A DNA stretch of 64,000 bases from an uncultured Acidimicrobiaceae bacterium (GCA_937975915.1 CALJTY010000030.1:186001-250000); one strand, 5' to 3'. Shown: positions 44,350 through 53,960, counted from the first letter of the stretch. Notes: generated from the letters alone by a model not told the origin. Numbers and translations: made by a program.

Positions 44350-45399
44350 ATGGCTCGTCGCTCACCAAAAGCACCTATTTCGACACCTGCTGACCTCGAC
44401 GCGCGCAAAGCCAAGATTCTCGAGTCAGTTGTAGTTGAGCACGTTGATACCGCAATGCCAGTTGGCTCGTCGTCTGTGGCTGGCGCACCGGGTCTCGGCG
44501 TTTCTCCGGCCACCGTTCGCTCAGAGATGGTCACACTAGAGCGAGAGGGATTCCTCACACAACCTCACACCTCGGCTGGACGCATTCCAACCGATAAGGG
44601 ATATCGCTACTTCGTTGATCACCTTCAGTCCGGCGTACTCGGCCAAGCGCAGCAACATCAGGTGAAGGACTTCTTCGCCAATGTTCGAGGTGAAGTTGAA
44701 GATGTTTTAGAGCAAACTTCGACGCTACTGACAAAGATGACAAGTTACACATCAGTTGTCATGGGGGCTGGTCACAGTCAGGCAAAGATTTTGAACGTGC
44801 AGCTCGTCAACCTCGACGCTCGCCATCAGTTGCTCGTTACAGTTTTCTCTGACGGCCTTGTTCTAAAGAACAGCGTTATGACGACGTTTGATGCAAGTCA
44901 TGAAGAAGTTGCAGAGGCTTCGAAGCAGCTAAATGCACTTCTCATTGGCACCACACTCGGTGAAAGCATTCAAGTCCCTTCACGCGCGGACCACGTCGCA
45001 GTACTTGTACGAGACGCTGCCAGTGTCCTGCACAAAGAGAAGCCAACTACTGATGGCGAGCAGGTCTACATTGGCGGCTCTTCAAAGGTTGCTGAATCGT
45101 TCGATGGGGTAGAGACAGTACAGAAGGTCTTGAGCATCTTGGAGCAGGAACTTCTCGTGGTCTCTTTGGTGCAAGACATCCTCGAGCAAGACATTTCAGT
45201 TTCCATCGGATCCGAAAATGGTTACGAGCCACTTTCTGCAGCTTCGGTGATCGTCGCACCAGTCACCATTGATGGAAATTCAGTAGGAGCAGTTGGCCTA
45301 CTGGGTCCAACACGTATGAAATACCGCGAAGCGATGATTGCAGCAGAGACTGTTTCAAAGCACCTCACACAACACTTTGGTGGAGAAGAAATTGTCTAG
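44350..45399 (+). CDS. hrcA: Heat-inducible transcription repressor HrcA
   Basis: 349 residues. The N-terminal winged-helix domain shows LDARKAKILESVVVEHVDTAMPVGSSSV and ATVRSEMVTLEREGFLTQPHTSAGRIPTDKGYRYFVD, characteristic of HrcA. The ATG at 44350 is chosen because the CIRCE/promoter lies before it and a ribosome-binding site fits; an upstream TTG at 44329 would lie within the operator. It represses class I heat-shock operons by binding CIRCE. It overlaps dnaJ by 8 bp. Confidence 0.97.
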   Translation: MARRSPKAPISTPADLDARKAKILESVVVEHVDTAMPVGSSSVAGAPGLGVSPATVRSEMVTLEREGFLTQPHTSAGRIPTDKGYRYFVDHLQSGVLGQAQQHQVKDFFANVRGEVEDVLEQTSTLLTKMTSYTSVVMGAGHSQAKILNVQLVNLDARHQLLVTVFSDGLVLKNSVMTTFDASHEEVAEASKQLNALLIGTTLGESIQVPSRADHVAVLVRDAASVLHKEKPTTDGEQVYIGGSSKVAESFDGVETVQKVLSILEQELLVVSLVQDILEQDISVSIGSENGYEPLSAASVIVAPVTIDGNSVGAVGLLGPTRMKYREAMIAAETVSKHLTQHFGGEEIV

Positions 45400-46492
45400 T
45401 TCAGATTTATACGAAATCCTGGAAGTTGATCGCAACGTTTCACAAGATGACCTGAAGAAGTCCTATCGTCGCCTTGCTCGCCAGCTCCACCCTGACGCGA
45501 ATCCCGGTGATGCTGCAGCCGAAGCAAGGTTTAAAGAGGTTTCGCAGGCCTACGAAATTCTTTCAGACCCTGAGCGTCGCTCTAACTACGACCGTTTCGG
45601 ATCTGACGTGGGTGGTGGCGGTAATCCATTCGGTGGTGGTGGCTCAGTCCAAGACATCTTTGACATGTTCTTTGGCGGCATGGGTGCTCGTCAACAACAG
45701 CGCGGTGGGCCACAACCTGGTCCTGATGCCGAAGTAGTGCTTGACATCACGCTCGATGAAGCAGCCTTTGGTGCAACAAAAGAACTCACGGTAACGCTTC
45801 CAGTTAGCTGTGCGACTTGTAAGGGAAATGGCTGTGCCGATGGCACGTCACCGGTTGCCTGCGTCGAGTGCGCGGGCATGGGCGTAGTCCAGCGCATTCG
45901 TAACTCAATCTTGGGCCAGATGGTCACTTCTATGCCGTGCTCTAGATGCAACGGAATGGGATCTCGAATTGATTCACCATGCAAGGACTGTCGAGGAGAA
46001 GGTCGTCGAAACGACACCGTCACCATGAATGTTCAAATTCCTGCAGGTGTTGAAGAAGGTTCCACCATGCGTCTCCAAGACCGCGGTCCCGCGGGTGCAC
46101 GTGGTGGCAGTAATGGTCGACTGTTTGTTCATCTGCGCGTTGCAGAAGACCCTCGCTTTGAGCGTGATGGCAATGATCTGCATCATGAAGCTCGGATCTC
46201 TTATACGCAGGCCGTGTTTGGAACAACGATTGAAGTTCCAACCCTTCGCGAAACACACACAGTGGAAGTTGAAGCTGGTACTCAAACCGGCACTGTTCAG
46301 CGCATTCGCCACCAAGGCATTCAGCATCTTCACGGTCGCGGACACGGTGACCTTTTTGTTCACCTGGTCGTTGACGTTCCAACCAAGCTGGATGAAACCT
46401 CTGAAGAACTTCTTCGAAAGCTCGCCGAGCATCGCGGTGAAGTCGTGAACGAAAAGGGCGGACTCTTTCACCGTCGTGGATCAAAGAAGTGA
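45392..46492 (+). CDS. dnaJ: Chaperone protein DnaJ
   Basis: 366 residues. The J domain has SDLYEILEVDRNVSQDDLKK and HPDANPG (an HPD motif), then a G/F region (GGGGNPFGGGG), four zinc motifs (CATCKGNGC, CVECAGMG, CSRCNGMG, CKDCRGEG) and the C-terminal substrate domain. TTG 45392 is chosen because GGAGAAG lies upstream and the J domain begins there; an ATG at 45338 would add 18 unrelated residues. It is the second gene of the hrcA operon. Confidence 0.97.
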   Translation: MSSSDLYEILEVDRNVSQDDLKKSYRRLARQLHPDANPGDAAAEARFKEVSQAYEILSDPERRSNYDRFGSDVGGGGNPFGGGGSVQDIFDMFFGGMGARQQQRGGPQPGPDAEVVLDITLDEAAFGATKELTVTLPVSCATCKGNGCADGTSPVACVECAGMGVVQRIRNSILGQMVTSMPCSRCNGMGSRIDSPCKDCRGEGRRNDTVTMNVQIPAGVEEGSTMRLQDRGPAGARGGSNGRLFVHLRVAEDPRFERDGNDLHHEARISYTQAVFGTTIEVPTLRETHTVEVEAGTQTGTVQRIRHQGIQHLHGRGHGDLFVHLVVDVPTKLDETSEELLRKLAEHRGEVVNEKGGLFHRRGSKK

Positions 46493-47202
46493 GTGCTGAA
46501 CTCTGGCAGCGAAGGATTGATGCACTAGGTCAGTTCCGAGTGCAGAACCCTGAGCGACCAGAACTCACTAAGGATGATGAGCATCACCTTCGAACAGTGC
46601 TTCGTGCCAAGAGCGGCGAAGAGATTGTTGTAACCAACGGTGAAGGCTCGTGGTCACTGTGTGAAGTAACTGACACCAGCATCACCCGCGTTACGCCAGT
46701 TGCCATTGATCCAGTAACCGAAGAAACAGTTTTGTATCTGGTTCCGCTAAAGGGTGATCGCAGTGAATGGGTGGTTGCTAAAGCAACTGAACTTGGTGTT
46801 AGTCGAATTGTCCCTCTACTGAGCAGTCGTATTGCAGTGAAGTTCAAAGGTGACGTCAGAGACAAAATCTTGTCGAGGTGGCGACGCATCGCTGATGAAA
46901 CCTGCGGCCAATGTCGCAGGACCTACGACATTGTCATTGATGAACCGGTACAAATTAGTGACGTTCCTGTGAATGTTTGTGTTGCTGATTTCGGTGGGAT
47001 AAGTGACTGGTCTGGCGTCAGAAGTGTTGCGGTAGGGCCTGAAGGTGGCTGGGCACCTGAAGAATGGGGCCCTGAGCGCAAAAAACTCGGACTTGGCCCC
47101 ACGGTTCTTCGAGGAGACACCGCCGGGGTAGTTGCTGCCTCGCTTCTGGCCTACGGTGCAGGCGACTGGGGATTTACCCTAAATAGCCGCCCAAATGGGT
47201 AA
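46489..47202 (+). CDS. rsmE: 16S rRNA (uracil(1498)-N(3))-methyltransferase RsmE
   Basis: 237 residues. The C-terminal SPOUT knot shows SVAVGPEGGWAPEEW and LGPTVLRGDTAGVVAASLLAYG, both diagnostic of RsmE. The central KATELGVSRIVPLLSSRI is also typical. It methylates U1498 of 16S rRNA. GTG 46489 overlaps dnaJ by 4 bp, and this dnaJ-rsmE pairing is standard. Confidence 0.96.
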   Translation: MSAELWQRRIDALGQFRVQNPERPELTKDDEHHLRTVLRAKSGEEIVVTNGEGSWSLCEVTDTSITRVTPVAIDPVTEETVLYLVPLKGDRSEWVVAKATELGVSRIVPLLSSRIAVKFKGDVRDKILSRWRRIADETCGQCRRTYDIVIDEPVQISDVPVNVCVADFGGISDWSGVRSVAVGPEGGWAPEEWGPERKKLGLGPTVLRGDTAGVVAASLLAYGAGDWGFTLNSRPNG

Positions 47203-47217
47203 TGATGTTTACAACAC

Positions 47218-47562
47218 ATGAGTGATTGCCTGTTTTGCAAAATAGTTGCGGGAGAGATTCCGTCGAAGACCATCGCACAGAGCGACACTGCGTACGCGTT
47301 CTATGACATTGCACCCCAGGCCCCTGTGCACGTTCTCGTAATTCCCAAAGAACACATTGCGACTGCTGGTCACGTGACGAACAACCACGGCGGCATTGTT
47401 GACGATCTTTTCCTCCTCGCACAAGAAGTCGTTGAGCTCGAAGGAATCAAGGAAAGCGGCTACCGACTTATTTTCAATGTTGGTGAAGACGCTCAAATGA
47501 CCGTGCCACACCTTCACATGCACGTGATGGGTGGACGCAGAATGGACTGGCCACCCGGATGA
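47218..47562 (+). CDS. HIT family nucleotide-binding protein (HINT-like)
   Basis: 114 residues. The N-terminus is CLFCKIVAGEIPSK (zinc-like Cys) and the catalytic triad of histidines is in VPHLHMHVMGG (HxHxH). HINT-like enzymes hydrolyse aminoacyl- or phosphoramidate-adenylates. The ATG at 47218 lies 15 bp after rsmE. It overlaps phoH by 4 bp. Confidence 0.96.
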   Translation: MSDCLFCKIVAGEIPSKTIAQSDTAYAFYDIAPQAPVHVLVIPKEHIATAGHVTNNHGGIVDDLFLLAQEVVELEGIKESGYRLIFNVGEDAQMTVPHLHMHVMGGRRMDWPPG

Positions 47563-48524
47563 CCTTTGATGCCACGGCTGAAGAAGCCATGACGGCGACC
47601 ACCTTCGTACCTAACACGCACCTCATGTCGGGGTTGCTCGGACCTAGAGATGAGCACCTGCGTGTTATCGAGCGCTCATTTCCTGCATCCAAGATTCGTG
47701 TTCAGGGAAATCAGATTTCGGTCACTGGTTCTGATGCCGCAAAAGTTCTTCGTCTTTTTGACGAACTGGTTCTCGTTCTCGAAAGCGGACAAGCACTCGA
47801 CGTTGTAAAAATTTCACGCACCATCGACATGGTGGCTGACGATCTTCGACCAAGTGAAGTCTTAAAGCACGAAGTAGTTCGAGGAGCAAAAGGAAAAGCT
47901 ATTCGTCCTTCAACTGCAGGACAAAAGCGCTACACCGATGCCATTGACGCTTCAATCATCACTTTTGGAATCGGACCTGCAGGAACTGGAAAGAGTTACT
48001 TGGCTGTCGCTCAAGCGGTGCAGGCACTGCACCGTCGTCAAGTGAATCGAATAGTTCTCACCCGCCCAGCTGTTGAAGCAGGAGAGCATCTCGGATTCTT
48101 GCCCGGTGACCTCATGGCGAAGATCGACCCTTACCTTCGACCGCTGTACGACGCACTGTATGACATGGTTGGTCCTGAGGGAGCGCAGCGAATGATTGCG
48201 AACGGAACTATTGAAGTTGCTCCGCTGGCGTTCATGCGCGGGCGAACGCTAAATGATTCGTTCATCATTCTTGACGAAGCACAGAACACGACCCCTGAGC
48301 AAATGAAGATGTTCCTCACACGAATTGGCTTCAACTCAAAAGCCGTCGTTACTGGTGACGTTACCCAGGTTGACCTCAATGGAAAGCCAAGTGGACTCGC
48401 GAACATAGAAAAGATTCTCTGGAATGTTGACGGCATAAACTTCATCCACCTTGGCGCCAAAGACGTTGTGCGCCACCGTATTGTTGCGGACATTGTCACC
48501 GCATTCGACAACTTCCTGCCATGA
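47559..48524 (+). CDS. PhoH family protein (ATP-binding, ribosome/RNA associated)
   Basis: 321 residues. The Walker A motif is GIGPAGTGKSYLAVAQ (about 138-145) and the Walker B is FIILDEAQNTTPEQM, both typical of PhoH. A KH-like N-terminal part (SKIRVQGNQISVTGSDAAKVL) precedes. It is the first gene of the phoH-ybeY pair that acts on ribosomal RNA maturation. It starts at ATG 47559 and overlaps both neighbours by 4 bp. Confidence 0.96.
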   Translation: MTFDATAEEAMTATTFVPNTHLMSGLLGPRDEHLRVIERSFPASKIRVQGNQISVTGSDAAKVLRLFDELVLVLESGQALDVVKISRTIDMVADDLRPSEVLKHEVVRGAKGKAIRPSTAGQKRYTDAIDASIITFGIGPAGTGKSYLAVAQAVQALHRRQVNRIVLTRPAVEAGEHLGFLPGDLMAKIDPYLRPLYDALYDMVGPEGAQRMIANGTIEVAPLAFMRGRTLNDSFIILDEAQNTTPEQMKMFLTRIGFNSKAVVTGDVTQVDLNGKPSGLANIEKILWNVDGINFIHLGAKDVVRHRIVADIVTAFDNFLP

Positions 48525-49027
48525 CCATTGATATTTACGCTGCCGATGAGCAGCATGAGTTCGACATTGACCTGGAGCGATGGGTCGCTCTCGCCCAGGG
48601 GGCTCTCGGCGATGAAGGTGTTCGCGGGCTAGCTGAAGTTTCGTTGATCTTCTCAGACGAACCAACTATTGCTGCGCTCAACAAACAATTCATGGGCAAA
48701 GACGGCCCTACTGATGTACTGAGTTTTCCTATTGATAATGAGCCAGGGCCAAGCGGGCGAGTGCCAGACGCTGGTGGCAGTGGGCCAGGTGAGCCACCGG
48801 CATTGGAAATCCCACAACTCGTCGGAGACATTGTTATCTGCCCATCAGTCGCTGCTCGTAATGCTGTTGAGCACGAGTGCACATTTGATGATGAAGTTGC
48901 GTTACTTGTTGTTCATGGGGTCCTTCATTTACTTGGATGGGACCACATGGTTGATGAAGAAGCTGAACGAATGGAAGCTCGCGAACGTGAACTTCTCAGT
49001 CGTCACTACCGAAAGAATGAATCATGA
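48521..49027 (+). CDS. ybeY: Endoribonuclease YbeY (rRNA maturation)
   Basis: 168 residues. The zinc site is HGVLHLLGWDH (HxxxHxxxxxH, about 132-142). The DVLSFPID motif is also present. An inserted Gly/Pro-rich loop (GPSGRVPDAGGSGPGEPP, about 72-89) makes it longer than the common form. YbeY processes 16S rRNA 3' ends. It overlaps the CNNM gene by 4 bp. Confidence 0.96.
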   Translation: MTIDIYAADEQHEFDIDLERWVALAQGALGDEGVRGLAEVSLIFSDEPTIAALNKQFMGKDGPTDVLSFPIDNEPGPSGRVPDAGGSGPGEPPALEIPQLVGDIVICPSVAARNAVEHECTFDDEVALLVVHGVLHLLGWDHMVDEEAERMEARERELLSRHYRKNES

Positions 49028-50304
49028 TGGCAATTGAATGGTCAACTGGTGACACCTATTTAGGGGTAACAGTTCTTGTTTTGTTGTTCCTGTCAGGGTT
49101 CTTCGCAGCCGCTGAGACTGCATTGGTGCGAATGAATAAGTCCAGAGCACGCTCGCTTCGAGATGAAGGCCGTCGTGGAGGAAAAGCGCTCGTTCAACTT
49201 GCTGAAGCTCCGGAGAAATTTCTAAATCCACTACTCCTGCTAGTTCTTATTTGCCAACTCGTTTCAGCAACCATGATTGGTGTGCTCGCTGAGAGACTCT
49301 TTGGCGCAGCAGGAGTTTTAGTAGCAACAATTGGCGAAGTTGTTGTCATCTTTGTCATCTTTGAAGCAATCCCTAAGAACTACGCAGTGCAACATCCTGA
49401 CAAGTCTGCACTTTCAGTAGCCCCAATTGTTGCGAGCATTCTGAAGTTCTGGCCAATTAAGTGGCTGTCGCGACTTCTTCTCTCAATTGCTGACTGGGCC
49501 ATTGGCCTTTTGGGCGAAAGCACCAGTTCGCACCGAATGACAGAGTCTGAAGTTCTAGCCATGGCTGACGTCGCCCACGAAGACGAAGCAATCGCGTCTG
49601 AGGAACGAAACTTTATTCACTCGGTCATTGAATTCGGGGACACCATCGTTCGAGAAATCATGGTTCCTAGAACTGACATTGTTGAACTTTCTGCCAACGC
49701 GACCGTTCGTGAAGCTCTTGATTTAGCGATCATCACTGGTCGCACTCGCATCCCAGTAACGGGAGAAGACATTGATGACGTTGTTGGCATTGTCAACCTT
49801 CGTCATCTCGCGAGCCTCGTCGCAGAAGGTCGAGGCGAAGAAGCAATCAGCGTAGGGATGGGTGAGCCACGGTTCGTTCCTGAAACGAAAAAGGTTGCCC
49901 TTCTTCTCACCGAGATTCGCCAAGCCAAGACTCACATGTGCATTGTGATTGATGAACACGGCGGCACAGCAGGTCTTGTGACCCTCGAAGACATTTTGGA
50001 AGAACTCGTTGGAGAAATTACGGACGAGTCTGACCCGGTTGAAGTTGAAGAAGAAATTCAATCAATTGAAGCTGGAATTGAAGTCAGTGGTCGAGAAAAC
50101 ATAGATGACGTCAATGATGAATACTCACTCGCTCTTCCCACTGGGCCATGGGACACCGTAGGTGGTCTAGTACTCGACCTCGCTGGTGACGTCCCAGAAG
50201 TGGGAGACTCTTTTGACACCGAGCATTACCGCTTAACTGTGGTTCGCATTGATGGTGTTCGTATTGAAGAGGTTCTCATCGAACCAGTACAGGAGCAAGA
50301 GTGA
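49024..50304 (+). CDS. CNNM/CorC-HlyC type transporter with CBS domains
   Basis: 426 residues. The first 150 residues are a CNNM (DUF21) membrane domain with about four helices (FFAAAETALVRMNKSRARSLRDEG). Two CBS domains follow (REIMVPRTDIVELSANATV, RIPVTGEDIDDVVGIVNLRHL, then HMCIVIDEHGGTAGLVTLEDILEELVG). A CorC_HlyC domain closes the protein (PTGPWDTVGGLVLDLAGDVPEVGD). Likely magnesium/cobalt efflux. It overlaps ybeY and era, a typical order. Confidence 0.95.
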   Translation: MMAIEWSTGDTYLGVTVLVLLFLSGFFAAAETALVRMNKSRARSLRDEGRRGGKALVQLAEAPEKFLNPLLLLVLICQLVSATMIGVLAERLFGAAGVLVATIGEVVVIFVIFEAIPKNYAVQHPDKSALSVAPIVASILKFWPIKWLSRLLLSIADWAIGLLGESTSSHRMTESEVLAMADVAHEDEAIASEERNFIHSVIEFGDTIVREIMVPRTDIVELSANATVREALDLAIITGRTRIPVTGEDIDDVVGIVNLRHLASLVAEGRGEEAISVGMGEPRFVPETKKVALLLTEIRQAKTHMCIVIDEHGGTAGLVTLEDILEELVGEITDESDPVEVEEEIQSIEAGIEVSGRENIDDVNDEYSLALPTGPWDTVGGLVLDLAGDVPEVGDSFDTEHYRLTVVRIDGVRIEEVLIEPVQEQE

Positions 50305-51206
50305 CGAAGTCTGGATTCGCGGCGATTCTTGGTCGCCCGAACGTTGGTAAGTCAACGCTCATCAATCAAGTGGTTGGAACCAAAATTTCAATTACTTCGT
50401 CAACACCAAACACCACTCGAAACGCCATTAGAGGTGTTTTCACCGAAGGTGACATCCAAGTCATCTTCGTGGACACCCCTGGTATTCACCGCCCTAAGAC
50501 CTCACTTGGTGGTCGCCTGAACGCGACTGCACGAACGGCCGCCGAGGGTGTCGATGTCGTGATGGCAGTCATTGAGGCTGGTGCCTCTATTGGACCTGGA
50601 GACCGAACAGTAATTCAGGCAATGCTCGAATCTGCTCGCCATCCAAATGGTCCACGACCAGTTCTCATTGTGAACAAGATGGATAAGCCTGGTCGCGAAG
50701 CGGTCGCCAAACAGCTCATGGCGGCAACTGTCGCGGTGCAAGAGATCGCAGAAGAGCGCTCACTCACCGCAGTTGTCCCTCGTGTTGAGTATTTCCCGGT
50801 TTCAGCAAAAACTGGTGAAGGAACAGCAGAGTTGTTGAAGTACGTAATGGCTGCAATGCCTGAATCACCGTTTCTATTTCCTGAAGATGAAGTATCCGAT
50901 GTTCCTGAAGCAATTTGGGTAGCGGAACTTGTTCGTGAGCAATTGGTTCGAAAGACAAAGCAAGAGCTGCCTCACTCGATTCACTGTCGAGTCACAGAAT
51001 TCGAATGGCCACACATCACCGTTGAAATCTTGGTTGAGCGTGAAAGTCAAAAAGGAATGGTCATTGGAAAAGGTGGCCAGTTACTTAAGGACGTAGGCAT
51101 CGCCGCACGACGTCAGCTTCCAGAGGGCTGCTTCTTGGAGCTAAAAGTTTCGGTCGAGCCAGGATGGCAAAAGCGAGACGACATGCTTGATCGTTTCGGT
51201 TACTAA
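50301..51206 (+). CDS. era: GTPase Era
   Basis: 301 residues. The G1 motif is GRPNVGKSTL (11-20), G3 is DTPGIH and G4 is NKMD; the C-terminal KH domain includes MVIGKGGQLLKDVGIAARRQL. Era binds the 3' end of 16S rRNA and drives 30S assembly. The GTG start overlaps the CNNM stop. Its stop overlaps dinG by 4 bp (CTAA). Confidence 0.98.
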   Translation: MTKSGFAAILGRPNVGKSTLINQVVGTKISITSSTPNTTRNAIRGVFTEGDIQVIFVDTPGIHRPKTSLGGRLNATARTAAEGVDVVMAVIEAGASIGPGDRTVIQAMLESARHPNGPRPVLIVNKMDKPGREAVAKQLMAATVAVQEIAEERSLTAVVPRVEYFPVSAKTGEGTAELLKYVMAAMPESPFLFPEDEVSDVPEAIWVAELVREQLVRKTKQELPHSIHCRVTEFEWPHITVEILVERESQKGMVIGKGGQLLKDVGIAARRQLPEGCFLELKVSVEPGWQKRDDMLDRFGY

Positions 51207-53161
51207 ATACTTTCTAAAAACGCAACGACTTCTTGTTTGTCGCGAGTTCGCTTCATTGGCGGAAGCTTTTTAAACATTTCACTTCGATACCTTGCTTCAG
51301 CGAGTCGAATGTCCAGCACTGCCACTACGCCACGATCAGTCTTTGAGCGAATGAGCCTCCCAACTCCTTGAGCGAGCAACATTGACGCTCTCGGAAGATC
51401 AACTTCCATAAAAGGATTTGTTGAGAGGTCGCGTCGTGCATCAGCCAATGGGTCGCCGGGAACACTGAAGGGCAGGCGGTCAATTGTCACCAAACTCAGT
51501 GAGTCACCAGGGACGTCAATTCCCTGCCAGAAACTGGCAACCGCGAAAAGACTGGCTGCATCAATGTCTCGGAACTGCTCAATGATTCGCTGACGTGAAA
51601 GTGTGCCTTGAACAAGGACCGGGGTAGTGATTCGTTTTTCAACGGCTTCAGATACTCGGTTCATCACGGAGCGATTAGTAAAGAGGGCCAGTGTTCTGCC
51701 CTTCGCCGCCGTTATGAGGTCTACAAGCTCGTCAATGATTGCTGCTTCAGCGCCATCTTCATTACGACCTGGAAAGTTCTCTGGAACATAGAGCAGCGAA
51801 TTTTCTTGATAGTCGAAGGGGCTTTCAAAGCGCTCTACAACACACTCTTCAAGTCCGAGGCTCTTTGGCAGAGTGTCGGGGATTGTTGCGCTCGTAAGGA
51901 CTGCAGTCACGCTGCCCCAAAGATCATCGTGCAGGCGTGGGCCAACGTCAACGAGGGAAATTTCAATTCCTATTTCACGCTCACGTTTAACGAGAAAAAG
52001 AAGCTCTCCCTTTTTAATACTGTTTATTCGCGCAATATCATTACCAAGGTGGACAGCTGGTCCAAGGGTTCTAATTCTGCGAGCTTCTTCATTCGGGTCA
52101 GTAATGGTCATTGCCCTAATTGCTTCAATTATCTGAGTAACGAGTGACGCCGCTGAAGTTATTTCACGTGCACAGTCTTCGCTGAGTCCAGTGAGTTGAT
52201 TGGAATCGAATTGAATTTCTAAGGATGTTGAAAGTCGATCAGCAATTGCGACGAGCTCGAGGCATTTTGCTAGGTGATCATTTCCAAGCAAAGGTCGAGC
52301 TACTCCTGCGAGTGCACGAAGACTCTGAGCAGTGAACGAAGTGCCGAGCAGTGAAGCAAAAATGTCCAGTACGTCGTGGGCTTCATCAAAGACCACAAAC
52401 TCGTGTGCTGGAAGCAACATTGACCCAGATGCCAGGTGGGCTGCGTAAAGGTGAGTGTTAACAATCAACACATTGCTTTCAGCAGCACGGTCCTTGGCCA
52501 GTTCAGCGAAACAGTTTCCGCCTTGTGGACACTGTGCGCGGCCGAGACACTCTTGAGCCGTTACTGAGAGTCCACGCCATGCTCGATTATCAACCTCGAA
52601 TGGGATTTCATCCACGTCACCGGTAGTTGTTTCATTAGACCAAGCGAGAATCCTTCGCATTTGATCAGCGACGCCCTTAGGCACATCTGATCCATCATCA
52701 AAACTCATCTGTGCCCCGCCACTCACACTCTGAGCACGGTTTCGACAAAGGTAGTTCTGCTTACCCTTCAAGATTGCAACCTTGGTCTTGCTTGAATACT
52801 GGGCAACTGTTGGAGCATCTTTAGAAAACAATTGATCTTGGAGATTTTTCGTAGCCGTGGCAATTACAACTCGGTGCCCGGTCATGGCAGCGGGAATTAA
52901 GTAAGCCAGTGATTTTCCAACGCCGGTTCCGGCTTCAACAACGAGATGTTGGCGCTTTGAGAAAGCCTTGGCAACAGCTTTAACCATGTTGCGTTGACCT
53001 TCGCGGGTCTCACCGCCCCCAGGTAAGTCTTGAGTAATCCGGTCCAGAAGCTCAATCGCCCGGTCGGTGTCAATTTCAATGACATCTTCGCCAAGTTGAA
53101 TTCCACCATTGTCCAAAGGCTCCACGTAGGGCATGTCGTCATCTGGGTCGAAGGATTCCAC
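51203..53161 (-). CDS. dinG: ATP-dependent helicase, DinG family
   Basis: 652 residues of the XPD/Rad3-like superfamily 2. Walker A is VVEAGTGVGKSLAYLIPAAM, the DEAH box is FVVFDEAHD, and GVGRLIRSKTDRGVVAVLDIR is motif VI. Cysteines such as CPQGGNCF near residue 215 suggest an iron-sulfur cluster domain. It unwinds DNA in repair. The GTG start at 53161 follows TAAGGT by 6 bases. It lies divergent to uppS. Confidence 0.93.
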   Translation of the reverse strand: MESFDPDDDMPYVEPLDNGGIQLGEDVIEIDTDRAIELLDRITQDLPGGGETREGQRNMVKAVAKAFSKRQHLVVEAGTGVGKSLAYLIPAAMTGHRVVIATATKNLQDQLFSKDAPTVAQYSSKTKVAILKGKQNYLCRNRAQSVSGGAQMSFDDGSDVPKGVADQMRRILAWSNETTTGDVDEIPFEVDNRAWRGLSVTAQECLGRAQCPQGGNCFAELAKDRAAESNVLIVNTHLYAAHLASGSMLLPAHEFVVFDEAHDVLDIFASLLGTSFTAQSLRALAGVARPLLGNDHLAKCLELVAIADRLSTSLEIQFDSNQLTGLSEDCAREITSAASLVTQIIEAIRAMTITDPNEEARRIRTLGPAVHLGNDIARINSIKKGELLFLVKREREIGIEISLVDVGPRLHDDLWGSVTAVLTSATIPDTLPKSLGLEECVVERFESPFDYQENSLLYVPENFPGRNEDGAEAAIIDELVDLITAAKGRTLALFTNRSVMNRVSEAVEKRITTPVLVQGTLSRQRIIEQFRDIDAASLFAVASFWQGIDVPGDSLSLVTIDRLPFSVPGDPLADARRDLSTNPFMEVDLPRASMLLAQGVGRLIRSKTDRGVVAVLDIRLAEARYRSEMFKKLPPMKRTRDKQEVVAFLESI

Positions 53162-53167
53162 GAGACG

Positions 53168-53173
53168 ACCTTA
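53168..53173 (-). promoter_or_regulatory. -10 element of dinG (leaderless type)
   Basis: TAAGGT on the minus strand ends exactly 6 bases before the GTG of dinG at 53161. It lies 34 bases from the uppS element on the other strand. Confidence 0.5.
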
Positions 53174-53207
53174 GATGGTGCGGTGCGGTTCTTTTACCGA
53201 TTAGGAC

Positions 53208-53213
53208 TAGGTT
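53208..53213 (+). promoter_or_regulatory. -10 element of uppS (leaderless type)
   Basis: TAGGTT ends exactly 6 bases before GTG 53220. No ribosome-binding site lies between. Confidence 0.5.
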
Positions 53214-53219
53214 TTATAC

Positions 53220-53960
53220 GTGTCTGATCCTCGTCCAGTCCCGGTTCCACGCTCTCTCGAGCGTTCCAGCGTGCCCCAGCACATAGCTGTCGTGATGGAT
53301 GGCAATGGTCGCTGGGCGCAACGTCAAGGACTGCCTCGAACAGACGGTCATGGTGCCGGAGAAGCCTCAATCGTTGACACTGTCTATGGAGCACTCAGTA
53401 TTGGTGTCAAAGCTTTAACGCTGTACGCCTTTTCGACTGAGAACTGGCGCCGCCCAGTTGACGAAGTCCGCTACTTAATGAACTTCAATCGAAGTTTGAT
53501 GGAGCGACGCCAACACGAGCTTCATGGCGAAGGTGTTCGAATTGTTTTTTCTGGTCGCCGCGACTGGCGTGTTCCAAAAGGTGTTCTCAAACGCATTGAA
53601 GAAGCTGAAGAATTGACCAAGAAGAACAAAACCATGACTCTCAACATTGCCTTTAACTACGGTGGTCGAGCAGAAATCGTTGATGCTGTCCAACAGCTGG
53701 TTCGAGACAAAGTCCCCGCGAACAAAATTGACGAAAAAGCAATTCGCTCTCGTCTCTATCACCCAGAACTTGCAGATCCAGATCTCGTGATTAGGACATC
53801 AGGGGAATATCGAACTTCAAACTTCTTGCTCTGGGAGATGGCGTACACAGAAATGGTCTTTACTGATGTGCTCTGGCCAGACTTTCGCCGTGAAGATCTC
53901 TTTAGCGCGGTGGAAGAATTCCAGCAGCGCGAGCGTCGCTTCGGAGGGCTCGACAAGTGA
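53220..53960 (+). CDS. uppS: Isoprenyl transferase (undecaprenyl diphosphate synthase)
   Basis: 246 residues. The diphosphate-binding motif is VVMDGNGRWAQR with catalytic Asp27; LTLYAFSTENWRRP and DLVIRTSGEYRTSNFLLWEMAYTE are also diagnostic of cis-prenyltransferases. It makes the lipid carrier for peptidoglycan and glycan export. The GTG start is set by the -10 element. It overlaps the next small gene by 4 bp. Confidence 0.96.
   Translation: MSDPRPVPVPRSLERSSVPQHIAVVMDGNGRWAQRQGLPRTDGHGAGEASIVDTVYGALSIGVKALTLYAFSTENWRRPVDEVRYLMNFNRSLMERRQHELHGEGVRIVFSGRRDWRVPKGVLKRIEEAEELTKKNKTMTLNIAFNYGGRAEIVDAVQQLVRDKVPANKIDEKAIRSRLYHPELADPDLVIRTSGEYRTSNFLLWEMAYTEMVFTDVLWPDFRREDLFSAVEEFQQRERRFGGLDK

Noticed and set aside
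45338..45391. Earlier ATG for dnaJ, 18 residues upstream.
   Set aside because: The J domain begins at TTG 45392, which has a good ribosome-binding site; the extra residues lie inside hrcA in another frame.
46020..46484. Minus-strand open frames of 154-165 codons within dnaJ.
   Set aside because: They lie fully antisense to a clear dnaJ reading frame and have no start signal or recognisable domain.
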